DNA from: Paenibacillus ginsengihumi DSM 21568
GTDB lineage: Bacteria; Bacillota; Bacilli; Paenibacillales; NBRC-103111
Reading direction: 5' to 3'
Assembly: GCF_000380965.1 (NCBI RefSeq)
Contig: NZ_KB905605.1
Location: 1 to 32,949 of the forward strand
Length of the DNA stretch: 32,949 nucleotides
Part shown: positions 16,218 through 23,496 of the stretch, in pieces
Position numbering within the stretch: position 1 is the first letter of the stretch
Layout: every line of letters begins with the position of its first letter
The notes under the pieces: model-generated
Database searches by the model: none
What the model was told of the DNA's origin: nothing
Seen by the model: the letters and a program-made list of their open reading frames with translations, nothing else
Made by a program: the position numbers and the translations under genes

Positions 16218-16913
16218 ATGACGCGGATATCGATCATTTACTGCAGCGCATACGGCCACGTATTCCGGATGATGCAGGCCGCCGCGGAAGGGGCTTCCGC
16301 CGCCGGCTGCGAGGTGCGCATACGCCGCATCCCGGAGATGGAATCCGAAGCCAATCGGACGCCTTACCAGGACAAATTGAAAAAACGGGAGGAATCGGAG
16401 CTGGCGGGCCGCTTCCGCACGGTCGACCGTTTCGCCAAATACGAAGCGGCGCTGGAGCAGCAGAAGGATGTCCCGCTGGCGACGAACGACGATCTGCGCT
16501 GGGCGGACGGCATCGTTTGGGGCTTTCCGACCTATTACGGGTCGATGCCTGCCCAAATGAAGCTGTTTCTCGAATTCGCCTCGGAGCTTTGCGCGGACGG
16601 CGGGCTGGAGGGCAAGCCGGCCGGCCTGATCACGAGCGCGGGCTCCATCCATACGGGGCATGAGGCGACGCTGCTGACGTCGATGGTACCGTTGTTCCAT
16701 TTTGGCATGATCATGGTCGGACTGCCCTATTCGGAAAATCCGGAATATTTGACGGCGGATGCAATCGGCTGTTCCCCGTACGGCGCGTCGACGGTGGCCG
16801 GGCCGGACAGCGCGCGAATGCCGGACGAACGGGAGCTGGTCATGGCCGGCAGGCTGGGCCGCAGAGTCGCGAGCGTCGCTTCGGCACTGCGGAGCGGCGG
16901 GTTTTTGCAATAG
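16218..16913 (+). CDS. WrbA-like flavodoxin-fold NAD(P)H oxidoreductase
   Basis: The 231-residue protein has a flavodoxin-like fold with an FMN phosphate loop (IIYCSAYGHVFRM) and the WrbA-type segments WADGIVWGFPTYYGSMPAQM, ITSAGSIHTGHEATLL and FGMIMVGLPYS. WrbA proteins are FMN-dependent NAD(P)H:quinone reductases. Here the gene sits between a deaminase and a transporter ATPase inside the purine operon, which is unusual. It may handle a quinoid or reactive intermediate or supply reducing equivalents to a partner such as the Rieske oxygenase at 30214, but nothing in the sequence shows this. It lacks any iron-sulfur motif. Confidence 0.82.
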   Translation: MTRISIIYCSAYGHVFRMMQAAAEGASAAGCEVRIRRIPEMESEANRTPYQDKLKKREESELAGRFRTVDRFAKYEAALEQQKDVPLATNDDLRWADGIVWGFPTYYGSMPAQMKLFLEFASELCADGGLEGKPAGLITSAGSIHTGHEATLLTSMVPLFHFGMIMVGLPYSENPEYLTADAIGCSPYGASTVAGPDSARMPDERELVMAGRLGRRVASVASALRSGGFLQ

Positions 16914-16941
16914 CAGACGCATCATAACGGGAGGGATGGGA

Positions 16942-17754
16942 ATGAACATGAACGCAGTGACGAGGGACGATTTGCAGACCCCAGTTGGGCGGAGCGATGC
17001 CAAGCTGCTCGTCAGCATGCAGCAGCTCGGCAAAGTATACCCGAACGGCACGGTGGCTGTGCAGCAGGCCAGCCTGCAGGCGGGCGAAGGCGAGTTTCTG
17101 TGCTTCGTGGGGCCTTCCGGCTGTGGCAAGTCGACTATTTTCAACATGATCGCCGGCTTGACCGAGCCGACCTCCGGCCATTTGTCCGTCCTGGGAACGA
17201 CGCCGAAGGAGGCGCGCAAGCAGAACGAGATCGCCTTCGTCTTCCAGGAGCATACGCTGCTGCCGTGGGCCAGGCTGATCGATAATGTGACGCTGCCGCT
17301 CACGCTGCGCGGGGTGCCCAAGAAGGAGAGAATCGCGGAGGGCGAGCGGGTGCTTGAGCTGGTCGGGCTCAAGGATTACACGAAGTCGGTGCCGAGGCAG
17401 CTGTCCGGCGGCATGAAGATGCGGGTGTCGATCGCCAGAGCGCTCATCTCGCGCCCCAAGCTGCTGCTGATGGATGAGCCTTTCGGCGCTTTGGACGAAA
17501 TTACCCGGCAGTCGCTGCAGGATGAGCTGCTGAACATATGGCAGAAGGAGCGCAGCATGTCGGTGCTGTTCATTACGCACAACGTGTTCGAAGCCGTGTT
17601 TCTGTCGACCCGGGTCGTCGTCATGACGCCGAGACCGGGGAAAATCTCCGAAATCATCGACATCGACATTCCGTTCCCGAGAACCGACGACTACCGGGTG
17701 ATGCCGGAATTCAGCCATTATATCCGGCAAGTATCCGAAGCGTTGAAGCATTAA
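16942..17754 (+). CDS. ABC transporter ATPase, nitrate/sulfonate/taurine (NitT/TauT) type
   Basis: The 270-residue protein starts at ATG 16942, 6 nt after GGGAGGG; in-frame ATGs at 16936 and 16948 are less well spaced. Walker A is GPSGCGKST (from residue 57), the Q-loop FVFQEHTLLPWARL, the signature LSGGM (154-158), Walker B LLLMDEPF with D178/E179, and the H-loop ITHNVFEA. The FQEHTLLPW and RTDDYR segments are typical of SsuB/TauB-like ATPases, and RPGKISEIIDIDIPFPR is a common C-terminal element. It powers the permease at 17792. The matching lipoprotein is at 31285, at the far end of the same operon. Confidence 0.92.
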   Translation: MNMNAVTRDDLQTPVGRSDAKLLVSMQQLGKVYPNGTVAVQQASLQAGEGEFLCFVGPSGCGKSTIFNMIAGLTEPTSGHLSVLGTTPKEARKQNEIAFVFQEHTLLPWARLIDNVTLPLTLRGVPKKERIAEGERVLELVGLKDYTKSVPRQLSGGMKMRVSIARALISRPKLLLMDEPFGALDEITRQSLQDELLNIWQKERSMSVLFITHNVFEAVFLSTRVVVMTPRPGKISEIIDIDIPFPRTDDYRVMPEFSHYIRQVSEALKH

Positions 17755-17791
17755 GCGGCCCTGCCGCGACGAACGAAAGGAGAAGATTATT

Positions 17792-18667
17792 ATGGACAAA
17801 TGGGCTGCAAGCCTGGATACGACCCGCCCTCCTTCCGTATTGACCGCGCCGCCGGATGCGGAGAGGGCGAAGCAGCGACACGAGCAGTGGAAGAAGCTGG
17901 CCTCCCGGGTCATCCCGCCGATCGCTGTGCTGGTGCTGTTTGTTGCGCTGTGGGAGCTGCTGCTCCGGCTTTTCTCGATTCCGCCTTATTTGCTGCCGAA
18001 GCCGAGCGATATCGGTCAAGCGGCGATAGAGAACAGCGCGAATCTGTTCATATCGGTGCGAACGACGGTCGTCGAGGCGCTGCTCGGCTTTGCCGCCAGC
18101 GTCGTGCTGGGGGTGCTGTTTGCGATCGCGCTGGCGCTGTCCAAGACGGTGGAGCGCAGCGTATATCCGTATGCGATTGTCATGCAGACGATTCCGATCG
18201 TCGCCGTCGCCCCGATCATCGTCATCTGGTTCGGCGCCGGCATGAACGCCATCGTCATCATATCCTTTTTGATCAGCTTTTTCCCGATCTTGTCCAACAC
18301 CTTGATCGGTCTCAATTCGACGGAGCAAAATATGAAAAACTTGTTCTATCTGTATAACGCGACGAAAATGCAGACGATTTGGAGGCTGAGGCTCCCCGCT
18401 GCGCTGCCTTATATTTTGGCCGGTCTGAAAATCTCCTGTTCCTTGTCCGTCGTCGGGGCAATCGTCGGCGAGTATATCGCCGGCATCGGCGGAATGCAGG
18501 GCGGCCTCGGCTATGCGATTACGGTCGCCTCCACCAGACTGCAGACGGCTTACCTGTTCGCCTGCGGCTTGTCGGCCGCCATCGTCGGCATCGTCTTCTT
18601 CCTGATCATCAACGCCATCTCGAACCGGCTGCTCCGCTCGTGGCACGATTCGGCCATGAACGGCTGA
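17792..18667 (+). CDS. ABC transporter permease, NitT/TauT (SsuC-like) type
   Basis: The 291-residue membrane protein has a cytoplasmic N-terminal tail of about 45 residues, about six helices and the motifs of SsuC/TauC permeases: FSIPPYLLPKPSDIGQ, AYPYAIVMQTIP-like YPYAIVMQTIPIVAVAPII, WFGAGMNAIVIISFLISFFP and the EAA-type loop YNATKMQTIWRLRLPAALPY. AAAGGAGA precedes the ATG by about 9 nt. The protein would dimerise as the channel of the importer formed with the ATPase upstream and the lipoprotein at 31285. Location in a purine operon suggests a base or an N-heterocycle as cargo rather than sulfonate or nitrate. Confidence 0.9.
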   Translation: MDKWAASLDTTRPPSVLTAPPDAERAKQRHEQWKKLASRVIPPIAVLVLFVALWELLLRLFSIPPYLLPKPSDIGQAAIENSANLFISVRTTVVEALLGFAASVVLGVLFAIALALSKTVERSVYPYAIVMQTIPIVAVAPIIVIWFGAGMNAIVIISFLISFFPILSNTLIGLNSTEQNMKNLFYLYNATKMQTIWRLRLPAALPYILAGLKISCSLSVVGAIVGEYIAGIGGMQGGLGYAITVASTRLQTAYLFACGLSAAIVGIVFFLIINAISNRLLRSWHDSAMNG

Positions 18668-18736
18668 GCAGTGCGGGAAGCGATAGTGAATTCCAGAAAA
18701 AACAGGACTTTAGAAATTACGAAAGCGGGTGTACCT

Positions 18737-20056
18737 ATGTCCCTTGCGTGGACCATCGATCTGGTAAAGGAATTAGGCGAGACCAAGGTATTTACGGACG
18801 AGGCGACGGTCGAGAAGCTGTCCAAAGACTTTTATTGGTATTCCCCGGTGCTGGACAAAAGGCTGCGCGACAAAAAAGCCGACGCGGTCATCTCGCCGGC
18901 GAACGAACGAGAAGTGGAAGAGGCGCTGGCGATCGCTTATTTGCACCGCATTCCCGTCACCGTGCGCGGAGCGGGCACCGGCAATTACGGGCAGGCGATT
19001 CCGCTTGAGGGCGGGCTCGTCCTCGATCTGAGCGGAATGGACCGGATCATTGAGATCGGCGACGGCTACGCCCGCGTGGAGTGCGGCGTCAAGCTTGGGG
19101 TGCTGGAGAGAAAAGCCCGGGAGCTCGGCCAGGAGCTGCGGATTTATCCGAGCACGTACGCCAAGGCGACAGTCGGCGGCTTCGTCTGCGGAGGCTCCGG
19201 CGGGGTCGGCTCGATTACGTGGGGCAACCTGTGGGACGGGAACGTGCTGGAAGCGGTCGTCTATACGATGGAAGAGCGGCCGCGCCGGCTCGTCGTATCG
19301 GGAGAGCAGCTGTACGACTACATTCACAATTACGGCACGACCGGCATCGTGACCGAGGTCGTCATTCCGCTCGCTCCCAGAACGGACTGGGCGCAGGCCG
19401 TCGTCCAGTTCGGCGATTTCGAGTCGGCGGTGCGCTTCGGCGAGGCGCTGTCGGAGCGGGACGGCATTGCGAAAAGGCTGGTCAGCCCGATTGAGTGGCC
19501 GCTCCCGTCCTTTTTCAAGCCGCTGGAAAAAGTGCTCGCGCGGGACAAATCGGTCGTCTTTACCGAAGTCGCGGGCGAGGCGCTGGACGAACTGAAAGAG
19601 CTGGCGGCGTCGTTCGGCGGGGAGCTCGGTCATGTGATCGAGCCGGCGATGTACCGCAAGACGATCGGGCTGTCCGATTTTACATGGAACCATACGACGC
19701 TGTGGGCGCTCAAGGCCGATCCGGCTTATACCTATTTGCAGGCGGGCTTCGACCGCCCGCGCTATCTGGAACAGCTGCGCGCGCTCAAAGCCGAGTTCGG
19801 CGACGAGCTGCTGATGCATTTCGAGTGGATTCGCGGAGGCGGGAAGCTGCTGGCGAACGCGCTTCCGGTCGTGCGCTTCACGACGGAGGAGCGGCTGTAT
19901 TACATTATTGAAACGTGCCGGTCCATCGGCGTGGAAATTTACGATCCGCACACCTGGATGCTGGATAACGGCGGACGCGGCGCGGTGCAGGGGATGCAAG
20001 TCCGCAAAAAGGCCAACGACCCGCTGGGCCTGCTCAATCCCGGGAAGATTGGATGA
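18737..20056 (+). CDS. FAD-linked oxidoreductase, GlcD-like (PCMH-type FAD domain)
   Basis: The 439-residue protein has an N-terminal PCMH-type FAD-binding domain (PVTVRGAGTGNYGQAIPLEG, YPSTYAKATVGGFVCGGSGG, GTTGIVTEVVIPLAP) and a C-terminal FAD-linked oxidase region ending in DPLGLLNPGKIG, as in GlcD and D-lactate dehydrogenases. There are no iron-sulfur cysteines. The ATG at 18737 was chosen because it matches the usual start; an in-frame GTG at 18671 would add 22 residues without a visible ribosome binding site, and the site before 18737 is also weak. Substrates of the family are 2-hydroxy acids, but other electron donors are possible. Its role in a purine operon is unexplained. Confidence 0.82.
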   Translation: MSLAWTIDLVKELGETKVFTDEATVEKLSKDFYWYSPVLDKRLRDKKADAVISPANEREVEEALAIAYLHRIPVTVRGAGTGNYGQAIPLEGGLVLDLSGMDRIIEIGDGYARVECGVKLGVLERKARELGQELRIYPSTYAKATVGGFVCGGSGGVGSITWGNLWDGNVLEAVVYTMEERPRRLVVSGEQLYDYIHNYGTTGIVTEVVIPLAPRTDWAQAVVQFGDFESAVRFGEALSERDGIAKRLVSPIEWPLPSFFKPLEKVLARDKSVVFTEVAGEALDELKELAASFGGELGHVIEPAMYRKTIGLSDFTWNHTTLWALKADPAYTYLQAGFDRPRYLEQLRALKAEFGDELLMHFEWIRGGGKLLANALPVVRFTTEERLYYIIETCRSIGVEIYDPHTWMLDNGGRGAVQGMQVRKKANDPLGLLNPGKIG

Positions 20057-20085
20057 CTGAGGCGATATAGCGAGGAGGAATTCCT

Positions 20086-21495
20086 ATCGCAACCTTACTG
20101 ATCAAAAATGCCAGGTGCATCGTAACGATGGATGCGAAACGCCGGCGCTTCGAAGGGGGCAGCCTGTTCGCGGACGGCCAGCGTATCGCCGCGATCGGCC
20201 GGGATATCCCTTACGAGACGGCAGATACGGTGATCGACGCGGCCGGCAAGATCGTCTATCCGGGGCTGATCAATACGCATCATCACCTGTTCCAGACGCT
20301 GACCCGCAACATCCCGCTGGCCCAAGACTGCGAACTGTTCGACTGGCTCGGCGTGCTGTACGGCATATGGCGCCATTTGCAGCCGGAGGATGTGTATCAC
20401 GGGGCGATGGTCGGGCTGGGCGAGCTGCTGAAGAGCGGATGCACGACGGCGGCCGATCATTTCTATTGCTTCCCGAACGGCGTCTCGGGAGAGCTGATTG
20501 ACGAGGAGATCCGCGCGGCGAAAGAGCTGGGTATCCGCTTTTATCCGACCCGCGGCTCCATGAATATGGGCAAGTCCTCAGGCGGTCTGCCGCCGGATGA
20601 AGTATGTCAGAGCAGCGAGGCGATTCTGAGCGATACGCGCCGGGTGATCGAGCGCTATCACAGCGCGGACCCGTTCGCGATGGTGCGGATCGGCGTCGCG
20701 CCCTGTTCGCCGTTCAACGTGACAGGGGATCTGCTGCGCGAATCGGCCGAGCTTGCCAGAAGCTACAACGTGAGGCTGCATACGCACCTGGCGGAGACGA
20801 TGGATGAGGAGCGCTACTGCCTCGAGCGGTTCGGCATGCGCCCGTTCGACTATATGGCGGAGCACGGTTGGGTCGGCGACGACGTCTGGTATGCGCACGG
20901 CATTCATTTTAACGATGAGGAAATTCGCCGGATGGGCGTGCATCGCTGCGGCGTTGCGCATTGCGCAACCAGCAATATGAAGCTTTCCTCAGGCGTTTTT
21001 CCCGTTATGAAGATGCTGCAGGCCGGCGTCAGGGTCGGTCTCGGCGTTGACGGCTCCGCTTCGAACGACGGCTCGGACCTGCTGGCGGAAGCGAGGATCG
21101 CTTACTTGCTGCACAAACTCGCTCATGGCTCAAACTCGCTGACGGCGGAAGATTGCCTGCATCTGGCGACGCGCGGTTCGGCCTCCGTACTCGGCTGGGA
21201 CGACGCGATCGGCTCGCTGGAGGTCGGCAAGGCGGCCGATCTGTTCATGATCGATACCCGCAGGCTCGGCTTCGCGGGAGCGCTGTACGACGATGCGGCC
21301 CTGCCGATCGCAACGGGCATGCCGCAGCCTGTCGACATGACGATCGTCGGCGGCAAGGTGGTCGTGAAGGAGGGGCGTCTGACGGCCGTTGAGGAGGAGG
21401 CGGTGGCCGAGCGGGCGAGGGCGGCGTCGCTGCGCCTCGTGAACGAGGCGTCGCTGCGGACGAAGATCGATTACCGCGCTTTGCGGCGGGCTTGA
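20086..21495 (+). CDS. 8-oxoguanine deaminase-like amidohydrolase (TRZ/ATZ family)
   Basis: The 469-residue enzyme carries the HxH-type metal motif inside INTHHHLFQTLTR (H65-H67), LHTHLAETMDEE, WYAHGIHF, and HCATSNMKLSSGVFP followed by VGLGVDGSASNDGSDL, the pattern of 8-oxoguanine deaminases and related triazine hydrolases. 8-Oxoguanine deamination yields urate directly, which would feed the uricase encoded at 27301. The likely start is an ATC codon (20086), 5 nt after GAGGAGGAA; the first canonical start (ATG 20128) would delete the first conserved beta strand (LLIKNARCIVT) and lacks a good ribosome binding site. An in-frame TAG at 20068 bounds the frame. Guanine or another oxopurine is also a possible substrate. 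Confidence 0.82.
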   Translation: MATLLIKNARCIVTMDAKRRRFEGGSLFADGQRIAAIGRDIPYETADTVIDAAGKIVYPGLINTHHHLFQTLTRNIPLAQDCELFDWLGVLYGIWRHLQPEDVYHGAMVGLGELLKSGCTTAADHFYCFPNGVSGELIDEEIRAAKELGIRFYPTRGSMNMGKSSGGLPPDEVCQSSEAILSDTRRVIERYHSADPFAMVRIGVAPCSPFNVTGDLLRESAELARSYNVRLHTHLAETMDEERYCLERFGMRPFDYMAEHGWVGDDVWYAHGIHFNDEEIRRMGVHRCGVAHCATSNMKLSSGVFPVMKMLQAGVRVGLGVDGSASNDGSDLLAEARIAYLLHKLAHGSNSLTAEDCLHLATRGSASVLGWDDAIGSLEVGKAADLFMIDTRRLGFAGALYDDAALPIATGMPQPVDMTIVGGKVVVKEGRLTAVEEEAVAERARAASLRLVNEASLRTKIDYRALRRA

Positions 21496-21538
21496 AGAGA
21501 GATTTACGGCAAGTATAGTGGCGGGGAGGCGGATGGAT

Positions 21539-22501
21539 ATGGAACGAATATTCGCTTTTCTGGAGCGGGAGGACGTACCCGCCGTGCTGGCGACCTTAAT
21601 TTTCGTCAAAGGGCACGCCTATCGCAAGGAAGGGGCGGTGATGCTGCTTGCCGGGGACGGGCGTACGATCGGCAGCATCAGCCCGGGCTGCCTGGAAGCG
21701 GATTTGCTGGAGCGCGTTCCCCGGATTTTGCGAGAGGGTCGGCATGAGACGGTCGATTACAACCTGCGTCCGGAGACGGACCCTGTCTGGGGCGAAGCGA
21801 CCGGCTGCGGCGGCGAGCTCCGCATTTTGCTGGAGCCGGTGGCGGGCGAGCTGCGCGAGCGGCTGAAGGAGATCGGCCGCTTCGTTCGCGCCGGCGAGCC
21901 TATGCTGCTCGTGCGGCGGCTTACCGGCGGCAGGCTGCGCTATGCCGCGGTACGCGCGCCCCTCGGCGAGGCGCACCGCCGCAGGGCATCCAGCCGTTTT
22001 GCCGCAGCCACGCTGTTCGCGCCGCCGGAGCGGCTTATTCTCTTCGGCGCCGGGGAAGAGGCGGAAGCGATCGGGCGGCTGGCCGGACGCGTCGGCTTTC
22101 GCATCGCCGTCGCCGATTGGCGGGAAGGACTGTGCAGCCGGGAACGGTTCCCGTACGCCGATACGGCGGTAGGCGACCCCGACTCGATCGTCCGGCAGCT
22201 TGCTATCGGCCGCTCCGATTACGTGATCGTCGGGAGCCATCATTTGCGCCGCGACCGCGACATGCTCGTCCGGCTGCTTCCGCTTCGGCCCGCCTACGTG
22301 GGGCTCATCGGCTCCCGGCGGCGAATCGGCCTGCTGCTGGATGGCCTTCCGTCCGCGCCGTTCGTCAAAGGGCCGGCGGGAATGCCGATCGGCTCCGAAG
22401 GGGAGGACGAAATCGCCGTCAGTGTCGTCGCCGAGCTGATTGCCTGGCGCAACGAAGCAAAACGCGCGGGGAAGAGCGGGAAAGCCATGATCCAGTGCTG
22501 A
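21539..22501 (+). CDS. pucA: XdhC/CoxI-family xanthine dehydrogenase accessory protein (PucA type)
   Basis: The 320-residue protein has an N-terminal XdhC/CoxI domain (VPAVLATLIFVKGHAYRKEG, GSISPGCLEADLLERV, ATGCGGELRILLEP) and a C-terminal Rossmann-like XdhC domain (LILFGAGEEAEAIGRL, DYVIVGSHHLRRD, YVGLIGSRRR). Such proteins bind molybdenum cofactor, help its sulfuration and insert it into xanthine dehydrogenase. It directly precedes the enzyme's three subunit genes. The start ATG 21539 is 9 nt after GGGGAGG; ATG 21533 is too close and GTG 21518 lies before the site. No PucB-like cytidylyltransferase gene follows it, unlike the pucABCDE order of B. subtilis. Confidence 0.88.
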   Translation: MERIFAFLEREDVPAVLATLIFVKGHAYRKEGAVMLLAGDGRTIGSISPGCLEADLLERVPRILREGRHETVDYNLRPETDPVWGEATGCGGELRILLEPVAGELRERLKEIGRFVRAGEPMLLVRRLTGGRLRYAAVRAPLGEAHRRRASSRFAAATLFAPPERLILFGAGEEAEAIGRLAGRVGFRIAVADWREGLCSRERFPYADTAVGDPDSIVRQLAIGRSDYVIVGSHHLRRDRDMLVRLLPLRPAYVGLIGSRRRIGLLLDGLPSAPFVKGPAGMPIGSEGEDEIAVSVVAELIAWRNEAKRAGKSGKAMIQC

Positions 22502-22542
22502 TATTTAAGGGAACCTCGATTCGCTGAAAGGGGAGAATACCG

Positions 22543-23496
22543 ATGACAATGGAGTCTGCTGCTGCGACCGCAGCGCCTGCCGTCTGGCAGCCGCAAGCGG
22601 TCCGCGAAGCGTACCTGTTCAAGCGGCGCTGGGGCCCGGGCGGAACTTACGTATCGGGCGGGACGCTGCTGCGCACCCGGTGGGAACCTGGCCTGGAGCG
22701 GATGCCGTCACATCTGATCCATCTCGGGGCAGTTCGCGGCATTGCCGGCGTGAAGCCGATGCCGGACCGCCTGGCCGTCGGCTCCCAGACAACGCTGGCC
22801 GCCTGCGGCAGCGAGCCGCTGCTCCGGGAGAGCTTCCCGCTGCTGGCGGAGGCTGCGCGCGCGATCGCCTCGCCCTCCGTCCGCCAGCTGGCAACGCTCG
22901 GCGGCAATGTGATGTCGGCCATCGGCGATGCGCTTCCCGCCCTGCTTCTATACGACGCCGAGCTGGTGTGGTATGGCAAAGACGGCCACCGGGCTGAGCC
23001 CTTGGCCGACTGGCTGCTGCGGCGGTCTGGGCCTTCGGCAGATCCGCATGAGCTGCTGGCGTACATTCATTTGCCCTATGGCGCTGCCCGGTACAGCGAA
23101 GATTCGCCTCCTGCGCAGCAGACAGGCCGGAGGCCGAAGCGCTTCGCCGCCTACCGCAAAGTCGGCCGGCGCGAAGCGTTCACGCCGTCGGTCGTGACTG
23201 TCGCCGTCTCCGGCGAGCTCGCTGCGGACGGCCGGTACTATGGCGTTCGCCTGGCCGCCGGGGGAGGGCAGACGCGGCCGGACAGATTCGGACGCCTGGA
23301 GCAGTGGCTGGAAGGGCGGCCGGCGGAGACCGGGACGCTGGCGGCGCTGCACGAGCGGCTCATGGAGCAGTTCGAGCCGCAGCCGGACGCCTTCGCCGAT
23401 GCGGCGTACCGCAAACGGACGGCAGCCCATCTGATCACCGCGGTGCTGTGGCAGGCCGCTCTGCCGGCTGGGGAGGAGGAAGCTGCATGCTCCTAA
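22543..23496 (+). CDS. pucC: Xanthine dehydrogenase FAD-binding subunit (PucC type)
   Basis: The 317-residue protein matches the FAD-binding medium subunit of molybdenum hydroxylases: YVSGGTLLRTRWEPG at the N-terminus, a VGSQTTLAAC turn, the ASPSVRQLATLGGNVMSAI FAD motif near residue 115, and a C-terminal CO-dehydrogenase-flavoprotein-like region (LAAGGGQTRPDRF). It carries electrons from the 2Fe-2S subunit to NAD+. AAAGGGGAG lies 7 nt before ATG. Its end overlaps the start of the molybdenum subunit by 10 nt, indicating translational coupling and an equimolar complex. Confidence 0.92.
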   Translation: MTMESAAATAAPAVWQPQAVREAYLFKRRWGPGGTYVSGGTLLRTRWEPGLERMPSHLIHLGAVRGIAGVKPMPDRLAVGSQTTLAACGSEPLLRESFPLLAEAARAIASPSVRQLATLGGNVMSAIGDALPALLLYDAELVWYGKDGHRAEPLADWLLRRSGPSADPHELLAYIHLPYGAARYSEDSPPAQQTGRRPKRFAAYRKVGRREAFTPSVVTVAVSGELAADGRYYGVRLAAGGGQTRPDRFGRLEQWLEGRPAETGTLAALHERLMEQFEPQPDAFADAAYRKRTAAHLITAVLWQAALPAGEEEAACS

